Under the pieces are notes generated by a model. It made no database searches. It saw only the letters and a program-made list of their open reading frames with translations, and was not told where the DNA came from. Made by a program: the position numbers and the translations under genes. Source: Candidatus Cloacimonadota bacterium (GTDB lineage Bacteria; Cloacimonadota; Cloacimonadia; Cloacimonadales; Cloacimonadaceae). From it: a stretch of 64,000 nt of DNA. The stretch is taken from contig JAKOXG010000018.1 in assembly GCA_029781115.1 (NCBI GenBank), positions 62,001 through 126,000 of the forward strand, given 5' to 3'. Below, in pieces: positions 1 through 9,121 of the stretch. The first letter of the stretch is position 1, and each line of letters starts with the position of its first letter.

Positions 1-54
1 CAGGCTGGCCATACACAGAAATGCTACAATAGCTACAAAAGCTGTCTTTCTCAT
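1..54 (-). CDS. Exported protein, N-terminal fragment only
   Basis: Only the first 18 codons lie in the window; the gene runs off the left edge. The visible residues are a short basic start (MRKTAF) followed by a hydrophobic run ending near Cys-Met-Ala-Ser, which looks like a Sec signal peptide or a lipoprotein-type leader. It starts 10 bp after the stop codon of the DUF342 gene and is probably the last or a late gene of the tilS-ftsH-hslVU operon. No function can be assigned from this fragment. Confidence 0.55.
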   Translation of the reverse strand, partial: MRKTAFVAIVAFLCMASL

Positions 55-64
55 CTATAGTTCC

Positions 65-1348
65 TTATTCGTTCTTTTCTTCAATATCCAAACCGTTTTG
101 GGCTTGCTGTATCTCATAGCTGTGCTTCAAAATCCTCACCTTGAGCTGCGGCAGGACTTCGCCGCTGATCACGATGCTGGCGGGTTCCCTCTCCTCATCG
201 GTGAGGAAGTGCTCCAGTTCCTGATCCAGCTCTTGCTCTATCTTGCTTATCTTTTGGGAAATCTCCTCGGTCTGCTGCGTTGAGCCCTCTTGCTTGGCAT
301 GCACCAAATCCTTGGTGAGTTGCATGAGCAGCGTCTTGTAGAAGGAACTGATGGTGATCTCCAACTGGGTAAAGTTCTCCGCACCCTGCTGACCGACGTA
401 GCCGGCCCGGATGCGCTTGATGCTCTGCACGTTGCTGTTGATGATGCCGCCAGCGTCAGAGACCTGCACGCCCAACTCACCCACGAGCTCGCACTGTTCT
501 ATCCCACTGCAATTGACCTCGCCTTTGCACAGCAGGCGTGTGCTGCTGATAAAGCCGCTCTTTACCGAGCCCAAAACCTCTATGCCCGGTTTGCGGCACT
601 CCTCGATCTCCTGCTTTACCAACAGGTCTCCCCCACAATACACTTGGCTTTGGCTGATGCGGCCTGTCACAAGCAGGTTGCCGCCCACCCACAGGGAGCT
701 GTCCACCACGTCGCCCTCCACGTTCAGGTTTACGGGCAGCCGCAAGCCTTGCACCCCTGTCAGGTCACCACTCACATAGAGCTCATCGATGATGTGCATG
801 CGGCCATCGTCATCTATGCTGACATAGCCGGCTTTGGTGCTGGTGAAACGTCCCTTTTCGGGATCAAAAACCACGTTCTCGCCTGCCAGGCTCTTGTCGC
901 CCTCCAGCTGCTTGGGGTCAAAGCTGATCATCTCACCCAGCACGTTGTAGATGCTGCCTTCGCGCTCGAAGATGTTGTCGTTAAAATCTGCCAACACGGT
1001 TCCCGCTTCCAGGCAGGAAAGGTGCGAGATGCGCAGCGGGTCTATATTGGCGCCAAAGTCTTTGGCTTCCTCCACATCAAAGTAGTGGTTGATGGTCTGA
1101 TGGATAGACGTGGCTTTGCACATGGCGATGGGGAATTTGAGATCGTATTCTCTCACGAGGTTGTGCTTGCGGGTATAACGCAAGGCGCCTTCAAAGCCGT
1201 ATTTGATTCCTGCTGCATCGATGAGGTCGAGTATCTCCTGTTCGTCGATCAGCCTGCCTGTCTTCTTGATCGTCAGCCAAGCGGAGAGCCTGTCTTCGCT
1301 TATCTCTAAGATCAGGTTTCCCTGTTTGTTTGTAAAAGTGTCATTCAT
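65..1348 (-). CDS. DUF342 / FapA-like polymer-forming protein
   Basis: A 427-residue cytoplasmic protein. Residues about 150-330 carry glycine-rich, beta-helix-like repeats (GDLTGVQGLRLP, GDVVDSSLWVGGNL, GGDLLVKQEIEE) of the type seen in the DUF342 family, which includes Flagellar Assembly Protein A and resembles bactofilin-type beta-helices. A charged, probably coiled-coil helix follows (about 340-390) and the tail is acidic. Family members are linked to flagella, polar assemblies or surface structures, but no flagellar gene is present here, so the role is unknown. Its start overlaps the stop of the upstream pgeF-like gene by 8 bp, so the two are translationally coupled. Confidence 0.8.
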   Translation of the reverse strand: MNDTFTNKQGNLILEISEDRLSAWLTIKKTGRLIDEQEILDLIDAAGIKYGFEGALRYTRKHNLVREYDLKFPIAMCKATSIHQTINHYFDVEEAKDFGANIDPLRISHLSCLEAGTVLADFNDNIFEREGSIYNVLGEMISFDPKQLEGDKSLAGENVVFDPEKGRFTSTKAGYVSIDDDGRMHIIDELYVSGDLTGVQGLRLPVNLNVEGDVVDSSLWVGGNLLVTGRISQSQVYCGGDLLVKQEIEECRKPGIEVLGSVKSGFISSTRLLCKGEVNCSGIEQCELVGELGVQVSDAGGIINSNVQSIKRIRAGYVGQQGAENFTQLEITISSFYKTLLMQLTKDLVHAKQEGSTQQTEEISQKISKIEQELDQELEHFLTDEEREPASIVISGEVLPQLKVRILKHSYEIQQAQNGLDIEEKNE

Positions 1349-2027
1349 GCTCTATTCCCACTAAATTGATTTGCCTACGGTTGCTGCCGTCTCTGCGGAA
1401 GGAATGGTAGCCACGGTCTGCATGGGTACAATTCATATCTTGATCTATATCTCTAAAAGCCACGCCCGCGCTGAGCAGCTGCTGAAACACAGCTGAGCGA
1501 ATGTCCAACTGATGGTTGTCGTTGAGCCGGGGATGCAGCCCTTGCTCCTGCATGGAGCTGACAAACTGCTCATAGAGCTCGGGGCTCACCTGATAGTGCT
1601 CAGCGCAGATGCAAGCACCCACCCACACGCTGAGGTCTTGCGGCAGGATGCCAAAGTGTGCCCTTAACATATCGATAGCTTTGCCCACAATGTTTTGCCG
1701 GGTGCCTTCGCGTCCGGAATGCAAGGCTGCCACTGCCCGATGTTGTTTATCCATCATCAGGATGGGCGCACAATCCGCAGTGCGGATCATCAGATACTGC
1801 TCCGGCACCTGTGTGATCAAGCCATCCACACCGGCAATCTTCGCTTTATCCCCAAAGCCGGCACCGGAATCGCTCTGGCTGCAGATGTGTATCCGGCTGC
1901 CGTGCACCTGTTCAGCGCTCACCACTTGGGAAAGCGGGATCACCTTATCCTCCAGCCTGATGCAGTCCTGTTGCAATAACTGCCGATATTCAGGCTCTCT
2001 TTTCCCAAGGTAAAAGTAGTTTTTCAT
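1341..2027 (-). CDS. pgeF: YfiH/PgeF family purine nucleoside phosphorylase-type protein
   Basis: A 228-residue member of the DUF152 / multicopper-oxidoreductase laccase-like family (YfiH, PgeF). Characterised members act as purine nucleoside phosphorylase/adenosine deaminase or in peptidoglycan precursor editing. The metal-site motifs are visible: QVHGSRIH near residue 40, TADCAPILM near 83 and ALHSGREGT near 100. The usual HAGWRG is replaced by HSGREG, a variation worth noting. It begins 3 bp after hslU ends and overlaps the next gene by 8 bp. The function is given at family level only. Confidence 0.85.
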   Translation of the reverse strand: MKNYFYLGKREPEYRQLLQQDCIRLEDKVIPLSQVVSAEQVHGSRIHICSQSDSGAGFGDKAKIAGVDGLITQVPEQYLMIRTADCAPILMMDKQHRAVAALHSGREGTRQNIVGKAIDMLRAHFGILPQDLSVWVGACICAEHYQVSPELYEQFVSSMQEQGLHPRLNDNHQLDIRSAVFQQLLSAGVAFRDIDQDMNCTHADRGYHSFRRDGSNRRQINLVGIEHE

Positions 2028-2030
2028 GTC

Positions 2031-3392
2031 CTACAAGATGAAGCGTGCCAGGTCTTCGCTTTCGATCACCGCAGCCACCTTCTCTTTCACCAAAGCGGGT
2101 GTGACTCTCAATTCTTTGAGCTGGGGGCTGGGCATTTCAAAGAGGTATTCGTCCAAAAGGGTGTTCATGATGGTGTGCAGACGCCTTGCGCCTATATCCT
2201 CCATCTTTTCATTTGCCAATGCGGCATACTTGGCGATCTCGGCGATGGCCTTCTTTTGAAAGATGAGCTTGCAGCCATCTGCGGCAAACAACGCTTGATA
2301 CTGCTTGACCAGCGAGTTCTCAGGCTCCACCAAGATGCGCTCAAAATCCGCCTGCGTGAGGCTCTGCAACTCCACGCGAATGGGGAAGCGTCCCTGCAAT
2401 TCCGGGATCAGATCTGAAGGCTTGGCCGTGTGGAAAGCCCCGGCAGAGATAAAGAGGATATGCGCCGTATCCACAGGCCCATACTTGGTGGGAACCACAC
2501 TGCCTTCCACGATAGGAAGCAGGTCTCTCTGCACACCGCTGCGTGACACATCGATCTGCCCGTGCTTATCCGGCGAAGCGATCTTATCTATCTCATCAAT
2601 GAAGATGATGCCATCGTTTTCCACCGATTCACGTGCCGCTTCGATCACCTTATCCCGGCTCACCATGCGGTTTGATTCCATATCCAGATAGTAATTGAGG
2701 GCATCCTTGACGCTCATCTTCATGCGCTTCTTTTTGTTGAAGGAACCGGGAAAGATCTGCGACATCACCTCGGTGAAGTCGATTTCCGGCAGATCCGGCC
2801 CCGTAGGCGTGAGAAATTCCAGCGTAGCACCCGTGAAGGGCATTTCAGCGATCTCCACCTGCCTGTCATCCAGTTTCCCGCTCTCAAGCTGCTTCCTCAT
2901 CTTCTCTTTGGTGCGCTGATACCTGGATTCACTGTCGTCAGTCAGCGTCACTTCATTGTGTTTGGGCTCGGGCACCAGGGCATCCACAACCTTGGACACC
3001 GCAATCTCATATGCTCGGTCATAGACCTCTTCCAGCATGCGCATGCGCGTCTGATTGACGGCGCTGCTCATCAGCTCGCGCACCATGGATTCCACGTCTC
3101 TGCCCACATAGCCCACTTCGGTAAACTTGCTGGCTTCCACCTTGATAAAAGGTGCATTCACCAGCCGCGATAGCCGCCGGGCTATCTCTGTCTTACCCAC
3201 TCCGGTGGGCCCCACCATGATGATATTGTTTGGCATGATCTCATCTTGGAGCTCGTCAGTGATCTGCTGCCTGCGCCAACGGTTCCGCAGTGCGATGGCC
3301 ACACTGCGCTTGGCTGCATGCTGCCCCACGATGTATTTGTCCAGCTCCGCTACCACCTTCTTGGGTGTGAGTTTTCTATTGTTATCGCTCAT
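2031..3392 (-). CDS. hslU: ATP-dependent protease ATPase subunit HslU
   Basis: A 453-residue AAA+ unfoldase that feeds substrates to the HslV peptidase. The N-terminal signature LTPKKVVAELDKYIVGQ is followed by Walker A GPTGVGKTE (about 61-69), the pore-type motif EVGYVGRDV, an intermediate I-domain (about 110-240) and Walker [11 protein letters not shown] sensor-type arginine region ELQGRFPIRVEL and a C terminus ending in LARFIL follow, the last residues being those that dock into HslV in known complexes. The length is typical. The start overlaps the hslV stop by 4 bp, as expected for subunits of one complex made in fixed ratio. Confidence 0.97.
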   Translation of the reverse strand: MSDNNRKLTPKKVVAELDKYIVGQHAAKRSVAIALRNRWRRQQITDELQDEIMPNNIIMVGPTGVGKTEIARRLSRLVNAPFIKVEASKFTEVGYVGRDVESMVRELMSSAVNQTRMRMLEEVYDRAYEIAVSKVVDALVPEPKHNEVTLTDDSESRYQRTKEKMRKQLESGKLDDRQVEIAEMPFTGATLEFLTPTGPDLPEIDFTEVMSQIFPGSFNKKKRMKMSVKDALNYYLDMESNRMVSRDKVIEAARESVENDGIIFIDEIDKIASPDKHGQIDVSRSGVQRDLLPIVEGSVVPTKYGPVDTAHILFISAGAFHTAKPSDLIPELQGRFPIRVELQSLTQADFERILVEPENSLVKQYQALFAADGCKLIFQKKAIAEIAKYAALANEKMEDIGARRLHTIMNTLLDEYLFEMPSPQLKELRVTPALVKEKVAAVIESEDLARFIL

Positions 3393-3922
3393 ATTTCTTC
3401 ACTTACCAGATTTTCGTTTGTATAGATGCAGATTTCAGAGGCGATACGCACCGCTTCCGTGACCACTTCCAGGTTTGAAAGCTTGCTGTGCCTCACCAAG
3501 GCTTTGGCAGCGCTGAGCGCAAAGTTGCCTCCGGAACCGATAGCCGCCAGGCCGTCATCCGGCTCCAACACATCGCCCACGCCACTGATCACCAAGATAC
3601 CGGTGGCATCTCCAGCGATCAGCATCGCCTCAAGGCGTCTCAGATACTTGTCACTGCGCCATTCTTTGGCCAGTTCCACCGCCGCTTTACGCAGAGCACC
3701 TTTATTTGCCTTCAGTTTGTCTTCAAACTTCTCAAACAGCGTAAAGGCATCCGCCGTAGCACCTGCGAAGCCGATGATCACCTTGCCATCAAAGATGCGC
3801 CGGATCTTGACCGCTTTGCTCTTGACCACCGCATCGCCCATGGTGACCTGTCCGTCCCCACAGAGCGCGGTGTGTCCGTTTCTATGAATGCCCAGGATTG
3901 TCGTTCCTTGCCAGTTAGTCAT
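3389..3922 (-). CDS. hslV: ATP-dependent protease peptidase subunit HslV
   Basis: A 177-residue threonine peptidase of the proteasome-like HslVU complex. I chose the ATG at 3922 ([11 protein letters not shown]) over the longer reading frame because family homology begins there. The catalytic threonine should be Thr7 (QG|TTILGIHRNG), exposed after removal of a six-residue propeptide, as in Bacillus-type HslV; in E. coli the threonine directly follows Met. GDGQVTMGD, the GFAGATADAFTLFEKFE helix and AIGSGGNFAL are family hallmarks. The start overlaps the ftsH stop by 8 bp and the stop overlaps hslU by 4 bp. Confidence 0.96.
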   Translation of the reverse strand: MTNWQGTTILGIHRNGHTALCGDGQVTMGDAVVKSKAVKIRRIFDGKVIIGFAGATADAFTLFEKFEDKLKANKGALRKAAVELAKEWRSDKYLRRLEAMLIAGDATGILVISGVGDVLEPDDGLAAIGSGGNFALSAAKALVRHSKLSNLEVVTEAVRIASEICIYTNENLVSEEI

Positions 3923-6218
3923 TGTCTTCTTCCTTTGATTCTTCTTCAAGCTCCAGGGAGAGCGGTTCGGCAACATCGGTTACAGGCTCGCTGTGCCCAA
4001 AGCGCAATTCCTTGGCTTTATCATACTTTTCCTGCACCAAGGGCTTGAACTGCTCATCTATATTATCCAGGATCAGCCCAAAGATATCATCCGTGCCAAG
4101 GGTCTCTTTTTCAAAGAGCTCTTTGCTCATCAGTTCCAACAGTTCACGATGTTCGATCATGATCTGGATGGCCTTCTGATGCGCTTCCGTGATGAACCTG
4201 TGTATCTCTTCATCCACCGTCTTGGCGGTTTCATTGCTGTAGATATCGCGGGAGACCAGCTCTCTGCCGAGGAAGACCTCGCCTTGATCGCGCCCGACGG
4301 TCATGGGGCCAACTTTGTCGCTCATCCCCCAGCTGCAGACCATCTTTTTGGCGATCTCGCTCACCCTTTCCAGGTCGTTGCCTGCGCCGGTGGTAAGCTC
4401 GCCAAAGACAACCTCTTCCGCTGCTCTGCCTCCCAAAAGCTCCACCATCAATTGCTCCAGATAGCTGCGGGAATATCCCGTCTTATCCGTCTGCAAAAAG
4501 TGCGTCGCACCCATGGCAAAACCTCTGGGAATGATGGACACCTTGTGCACCGGCTCCGTCTTGGGTTGAAAGATGCTGGCCAGCACGTGTCCGATCTCGT
4601 GATAGGCGGTGAGCTTCTTATCTTCATCAGGGATGACGCGGGAGCGCTTTTCCTTACCCAAGACCAGCTTGTCCTTGGCTTCCTCAAAGTCTTGCATGCC
4701 GATCTCTTTCTTATTGGCGCTGGCGGCGATCAGGGCAGCTTCATTGACGATATTGGCAAGATCCGCTCCACTGAAACCGGGTGTGCCGCGTGCGATCAGC
4801 TCCAGATTCACATCCTCAGCCAGAGGCACCTTGGCCGCATGCACTTTGAGTATCTCCACCCTGCCTTTGATATCTGGCAGGTCGACGGTTACCTGACGGT
4901 CAAAGCGTCCGGGTCTCAAGAGTGCAGGATCCAGGATATCCGGTCTGTTGGTGGCTGCGATGATGATCACCGCTTCGTTTGGCTCAAAGCCATCCATTTC
5001 CACCAGCAGCTGGTTCAGAGTCTGTTCACGCTCATCATGTCCGCCGCCCAGTCCCGTGCCGCGGTGTCTGCCCACGGCATCTATTTCGTCGATAAAGATG
5101 ATGCAGGGGCTATGTTTCTTGCCCTGGTCAAAGAGGTCGCGCACTCTCGCCGCTCCCACTCCCACAAACATCTCCACAAAGTCGGAACCGCTGATGCTGA
5201 AGAAGGGCACGCCCGCCTCGCCGGATACCGCTTTTGCCAGCAGCGTCTTACCCGTTCCGGGACGTCCCACCAGGAGCACACCTCTGGGGATGCGGCCACC
5301 CAGCCTTTGAAACTTCTTTGGTTCCTTCAAAAACTCCACAATCTCCTGCAATTCCTCTTTGGCTTCATCCACTCCCGCCACGTCTTTGAAGCTGATATTG
5401 GTTTTGCTGGGCACGTGCAGGCGCGCCTTACTCTTGCCAAAGCTGAAGGCCTTGGTATTTTGATTGCTCATGCCCCGCAGGAAGAACATCCAGAAGGCGA
5501 TCAGCAAGATAAGCGGCAGCACCAGCTCCAGCACACGCCCCCAGTTTGAGGGCTTGTTGGTCACCACCGTCACGCCCCGCTCCACCAGGCTATCCACCAA
5601 GGCAGGATTGGCAAAGGGCATCACCGTATGGAACTTGGCACCTTGGATATCGGTGTAAAAGATGTCACGCTCGGTAAACTCCGCTTTCTTGACAGTGCCC
5701 AGCTTGACGCTGGCGGCAAATTCTGAATAGCTGCTATTGGTGATCTTGGCCCGGCCTCCACCCCAGAAGGTGAAGAAGAAATAGATCAGAGCCAAAATCA
5801 GCAGCAGATAAGTAAAGGGTGCAAAGGGACTTCTGGGGCGCATCTGTATGCGTGGCGGCATCTGTCCGTCCTGCTGTTGTTCCTGCTCCGGAATCTTCAT
5901 CTCAGGCCGCTTGGGCGGACCGTGCTTTTTGATGCGTCGCTTCACGATGATGATGCGCACGATGCTGAAGACACTGACCAGGATGATGATCCCGATAAAC
6001 CAGTTCATCAGATGGCCAAATTCCGTAAATGCGCTTTGCACCTTATCTGCAGGCAGTTCAGGTATGGCCTTGTTGATCGTTTCATCGGCCGCAGGTGCAG
6101 CCTCTGCAGGCTCTGTAGGCTCTGCAACCTTTGCAGGCACTGTAACCACGCTGTCCACCGTAGCAAAGAGCAAGCCCATGCTCAGCAGCAGCGCCAATAT
6201 GGTAGTAATCTTTCTCAT
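3915..6218 (-). CDS. ftsH: ATP-dependent zinc metalloprotease FtsH with N-terminal extension
   Basis: A 767-residue membrane AAA+ protease for quality control of membrane and regulatory proteins. Walker A is GRPGTGKT (318-325; the second residue is usually Pro), Walker B is IIFIDEID (373-380), SRH is around 422-440 and the zinc site is HEIGH (540-544; HEAGH in most relatives). The ordinary FtsH transmembrane pair is at about 134-152 and 228-248. Ahead of it lie an extra signal-like segment (about 5-22), a Pro/Ala/Glu-rich stretch, another hydrophobic segment (about 68-92) and a Gln/Pro-rich linker. The gene sits in the widely conserved tilS-hpt-ftsH order and overlaps hpt by 4 bp. Confidence 0.96.
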   Translation of the reverse strand: MRKITTILALLLSMGLLFATVDSVVTVPAKVAEPTEPAEAAPAADETINKAIPELPADKVQSAFTEFGHLMNWFIGIIILVSVFSIVRIIIVKRRIKKHGPPKRPEMKIPEQEQQQDGQMPPRIQMRPRSPFAPFTYLLLILALIYFFFTFWGGGRAKITNSSYSEFAASVKLGTVKKAEFTERDIFYTDIQGAKFHTVMPFANPALVDSLVERGVTVVTNKPSNWGRVLELVLPLILLIAFWMFFLRGMSNQNTKAFSFGKSKARLHVPSKTNISFKDVAGVDEAKEELQEIVEFLKEPKKFQRLGGRIPRGVLLVGRPGTGKTLLAKAVSGEAGVPFFSISGSDFVEMFVGVGAARVRDLFDQGKKHSPCIIFIDEIDAVGRHRGTGLGGGHDEREQTLNQLLVEMDGFEPNEAVIIIAATNRPDILDPALLRPGRFDRQVTVDLPDIKGRVEILKVHAAKVPLAEDVNLELIARGTPGFSGADLANIVNEAALIAASANKKEIGMQDFEEAKDKLVLGKEKRSRVIPDEDKKLTAYHEIGHVLASIFQPKTEPVHKVSIIPRGFAMGATHFLQTDKTGYSRSYLEQLMVELLGGRAAEEVVFGELTTGAGNDLERVSEIAKKMVCSWGMSDKVGPMTVGRDQGEVFLGRELVSRDIYSNETAKTVDEEIHRFITEAHQKAIQIMIEHRELLELMSKELFEKETLGTDDIFGLILDNIDEQFKPLVQEKYDKAKELRFGHSEPVTDVAEPLSLELEEESKEEDND

Positions 6219-6760
6219 GAATATATGCTTTCCTTTAGGATTCCGATATAGGGCAGGTTGCGGTAGAGACCATCATAATCCAAACCATAACCCACCACAA
6301 ATTCATTGCCCACCTCAAAACCAACATAGTCGATTGTCAAGTCCTTGGCATGTGCCTCGGGTTTGTTTAAAAGCGCGCAAACCTTGAGCGAACTGGGCTT
6401 ATGCCTCATCAGGTAATCCCTGATATAGTGAATGGACAGCCCGCTGTCGATGATATCTTCCACCACGATCACATGCCGTCCCTCGATATTGACATCTATA
6501 TCTTTGCGAATCTTCACAGCTCCACTGGACGTGACTCCGCCTCCATAGCTGGAAATAGCCATAAAATCCACCTCCATGGGAATATCCAGCGCCCGGATCA
6601 GATCCGCCATAAACATAAATCCACCCTTGAGGATACCGATCAAAACCGGCACCTTACCCTCATACTCACGGGATATACGGCTGCCCAGCTCTTGGACTCT
6701 TGCCCTGATCTGCGCCTCATCAAAGAGAACCGCAGTGATATCCTGATGCATTGTGCTCAT
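6215..6760 (-). CDS. hpt: Hypoxanthine phosphoribosyltransferase
   Basis: A 181-residue type I phosphoribosyltransferase for purine salvage that converts hypoxanthine or guanine plus PRPP to the nucleotide. The PRPP-binding signature VIVVEDIIDSGLS is near residues 95-107. The flexible-loop region SSYGGGVTSSG and the C-terminal VGYGLDYDGLYRNLPYIG motif that closes on the purine are both present. Length is normal. It lies between tilS and ftsH with 4-bp overlaps on both sides, the arrangement found in many bacteria. Confidence 0.96.
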   Translation of the reverse strand: MSTMHQDITAVLFDEAQIRARVQELGSRISREYEGKVPVLIGILKGGFMFMADLIRALDIPMEVDFMAISSYGGGVTSSGAVKIRKDIDVNIEGRHVIVVEDIIDSGLSIHYIRDYLMRHKPSSLKVCALLNKPEAHAKDLTIDYVGFEVGNEFVVGYGLDYDGLYRNLPYIGILKESIYS

Positions 6761-8187
6761 TGCTTCTTTCCTCGTTTTTTTACTCTGGACATGCGCTTTG
6801 GCTTCTCGTCCGCCGGCTCGACAATGATCTGCACGAGCTTGGTCGAATCCTCTTTGGGCAAAGCGCGCTCATCAACTCTATAGCCCACCACCCAGAGAAT
6901 CCGGTTTCCATCTGCAATGATGGGCACCTGATCCCGCTGCCGGGCAGGGACTTTGGAATCTATAAAAAAGTCTTTCAGTTTCTTGTGACTGGTCATACCC
7001 GAGGGGATGAACCTGTCACCCGGCTCACGGCTGCGGATTACAAGGGGCCATGCTATCTCGTCCGCATCCAGGATCACGTTTGCAGCACTGGGCTGATAGC
7101 CTTGTGGCAGCAGCTTCAGGTTTTTAAACTGAAAGCGATGGTTGCCAAACACCGCCCAGACCCTATCCTCTTCCACCGTCTGCTCCTGCAGCTCCGGCGG
7201 CTCCAATTCACCCCAGCTAAAGCTGATCAGATCATATTCCCGATAGACGACCACATCGTTGGAGAGATGCAACATGGCGCTGCCGTTTCCCTCCATCAAA
7301 GCCTTGATCGCTTGGAAGTGACTGTTGAAGAAATCCATCTCTTCCAAACAGGTCTCGGTATAACAAAGCTTGAAGAAATAGTAAAGCTCGGTATCGGAAA
7401 GCTTTTTCAGCCCTTTGATCGGGAAGCTGATCAGTCCCGGCTCGCTCTCTACACGCCTCTTTTTGAAACGCATTGCCGCCTGCTGTTTGAAATAGACATC
7501 CGCATCATCCATCACGGAGGCCAGATGCGAAAGCTTGTCCAGCAAATCCGGCGCAAAATTGGCCTGCAGATAGGGAATCAACTCCCTGCGCAAGTGATTG
7601 CGCTTGAAGCCGGTATCCTCGTTGCTGGCATCAACCGCCCACTCAAAGCCACATTCGCTCACGATGGCCTGCAGCTCCTCACGACTGAAATCCAAAAGCG
7701 GGTGCAAAAGCCGGTTTTGCTTGACCCGGATGCCCGCCATGCCGTTGATCCCCGTGCCCCGGAACATATTCATCAATATAGTCTCAGCCTGATCTTCCTG
7801 TTGATGTCCCAACACGATAAAATCGAAACGGTAAAGATCCAGGACGTGATAGAGAACCTCAAAACGGGCTTCACGCGCCCTGTTTTCCAGATCGCCGCCC
7901 TCATCAAGCTGCACTCTCCGACAGAGCACCGGCACATTGAGCTTGAGACAGATCTCCTTGACCAAGGCCTCATCCCTGTCGCTGTGTTCACCCCGCAAAC
8001 CGTGATTTACATGACAACAAAGCAGAGTGATGGAGCTCTGTAAACGCAGCTTGGAAAATAAACACAAGAGCCCCAGCGAGTCCGAACCGCCGGACACGGC
8101 CAAAAGCAGCTTTGCTCCTGCGGGATACAACTGCTTGTCATCTATGTGCTTGCGTAGCTTTTCCAAGCCACTCTGAAGAGCAGACAT
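6757..8187 (-). CDS. tilS: tRNA(Ile)-lysidine synthase
   Basis: A 476-residue ATP-dependent enzyme that puts lysidine on C34 of the CAU-anticodon tRNA-Ile, so the tRNA reads AUA. The N-type ATP pyrophosphatase P-loop LLAVSGGSDSLGLL is at about 27-40. HVNHGLRGEHSDRDE and LGHQQEDQAETILMN, typical of TilS, follow, then the substrate-binding and C-terminal domains. A clear AAGGAG ribosome binding site precedes the ATG. It is the first gene of the operon, and upstream sequence turns directly into repeat DNA. Confidence 0.95.
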   Translation of the reverse strand: MSALQSGLEKLRKHIDDKQLYPAGAKLLLAVSGGSDSLGLLCLFSKLRLQSSITLLCCHVNHGLRGEHSDRDEALVKEICLKLNVPVLCRRVQLDEGGDLENRAREARFEVLYHVLDLYRFDFIVLGHQQEDQAETILMNMFRGTGINGMAGIRVKQNRLLHPLLDFSREELQAIVSECGFEWAVDASNEDTGFKRNHLRRELIPYLQANFAPDLLDKLSHLASVMDDADVYFKQQAAMRFKKRRVESEPGLISFPIKGLKKLSDTELYYFFKLCYTETCLEEMDFFNSHFQAIKALMEGNGSAMLHLSNDVVVYREYDLISFSWGELEPPELQEQTVEEDRVWAVFGNHRFQFKNLKLLPQGYQPSAANVILDADEIAWPLVIRSREPGDRFIPSGMTSHKKLKDFFIDSKVPARQRDQVPIIADGNRILWVVGYRVDERALPKEDSTKLVQIIVEPADEKPKRMSRVKKRGKKQ

Positions 8188-8218
8188 CAGGGCTCCTTGT
8201 GATATTTGTAGGAATGAC

Positions 8219-8247
8219 TATGATTTTGAGGTGAGGTGCAGTGTCAA
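8219..8247 (-). promoter_or_regulatory. Candidate promoter of the tilS-hpt-ftsH operon
   Basis: On the minus strand TTGACA (8247-8242) is followed after 17-18 bp by a weak ATCATA/TCATAG -10 region, about 30 bp before the tilS ATG. The same layout, TTGACA then a TCAAAATCAT stretch, occurs upstream of rpmH at 26755-26760, which supports it being real. The repeat array starts about 30 bp further upstream. Confidence 0.4.
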
Positions 8248-8277
8248 GGGTTTTTTGGAGGGCAAGCGAAGCTTGCC

Positions 8278-8310
8278 AGTCGTCAGTAGTCAGTCGTCAG
8301 TCGTCAGTCG
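8278..8310. repeat. Heptamer array, AGTCGTC type
   Basis: Four and a half head-to-tail 7-bp units (AGTCGTC, AGTAGTC, AGTCGTC, AGTCGTC, AGTCG), followed by CTGACGC. It is the first of many such arrays in the window. Between it and the next array (8311-8393) there is about 80 bp of AT-richer sequence in which I see nothing. Confidence 0.85.
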
Positions 8311-8393
8311 CTGACGCACGCTTTAAAGGATACTGGTATAACTGACTTAATTTGAGGACATTATATAACTTGGTGGGACAAGAGGAGCTTGCC

Positions 8394-8669
8394 AGTCGTC
8401 AGTCGTCAGTCGTCAGTAGTCAGTCGCTGCGCTGGATGCGATGGTTAGTGTACTTTTGGAGCAACCAGTATGGTTTTATGGCTTATGTAGCAAATTCCAT
8501 TTGCTTGCGGCGGTTCGGCGACCGCCGGCTACCTTCTTTGGGTCGCTTTGGCAAGCGACCATACAAGGATCCGTGGGAGAACAAAGAGCTCCAGGGCTAC
8601 CCGGATTGCCACCAAGAGCATGCGTACCCCGAAACCAGCGCAGCGACTGACTACTGACGACTGACGACT
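8394..8669. repeat. Inverted-repeat element bounded by heptamer arrays, with two hairpins
   Basis: The left end carries AGTCGTC-type heptamers running into CTGCGCTGG. The right end is the exact reverse complement: 8401-8435 and 8635-8669 are a perfect 35-bp inverted repeat. Inside are two strong palindromes: GGCGGT/ACCGCC around 8509-8526 and GGTCGCTT-TGGC-AAGCGACC at 8541-8560. No believable gene lies inside. The same boundary and hairpin types recur at 11.9-12.7, 21.7-22.2, 26.9-27.3 and 41.2 kb. Confidence 0.75.
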
Positions 8670-8695
8670 TGATCCAGCGACTGCGGCGAAGCCGC

Positions 8696-9079
8696 CTAAG
8701 ACAACTTGGGCTCAAACTTCTCCGGATTGTTCATCATGGATGTTAGCATTCTGCGAATCTCACTGTATTCGCCTATCAGGGTGTTGTACGTAGACTCATC
8801 AATGTATTTGAATCTGAGGCAAAAAGCTAACCAGACTTCTGTTTCCATTTGCTCGGATAATGCATCGCTGAGTTTGTTTATAAATACTTTGGGATAGATC
8901 TTTCTTCCCCAGGCTTCTGCAAGATTGGCGCATATAGACCTTGACGATCTTCGGATCTGGTCTGTCAGCGAATACAGCTCCTCTTTAGGAAATGATCTTG
9001 TGATTTCATAAATCTTGCATGCCAATTCAAACGATTTCTGGTATACGATTAAATCTCTAAAACTCTTTATTACTGCCAT
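8696..9079 (-). CDS. Four-helix-bundle protein (23S rRNA IVP/Avd-like), copy A
   Basis: A 127-residue small helical protein of the S23/intervening-sequence-protein family. The shared features are SFRDLIVYQKSFELACKIYE, the LYSLTDQIRRSSRSI helix and the NLAEAWGR loop, a variant of the usual NIAEGxGR. Family members were first seen inside 23S rRNA intervening sequences. Avd of diversity-generating retroelements is a relative, but most free-standing copies have no known function. The stop codon touches a GCGGCGAAGCCGC hairpin (8683-8695). Direct copies of an AGTCGTC array lie on both sides (8635-8669 and 9122-9159). It differs clearly from copies B and C, which sit in AGGTGTT arrays. Confidence 0.85.
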   Translation of the reverse strand: MAVIKSFRDLIVYQKSFELACKIYEITRSFPKEELYSLTDQIRRSSRSICANLAEAWGRKIYPKVFINKLSDALSEQMETEVWLAFCLRFKYIDESTYNTLIGEYSEIRRMLTSMMNNPEKFEPKLS

Positions 9080-9121
9080 TCTTAACCTCGCTTTTAGTTA
9101 ATACCATACGTATTCTTGAAG

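Noticed and set aside
3993-5549. 518-codon plus-strand frame opposite ftsH
   Set aside because: Antisense shadow of a well-supported gene; composition rich in His/Leu/Gln with no domain signs.
6751-8043. 430-codon plus-strand frame opposite tilS
   Set aside because: Antisense of a gene with clear catalytic motifs.
8394-8669. Insertion sequence
   Set aside because: Inverted-repeat ends are present but there is no transposase frame inside and no clear target duplication.
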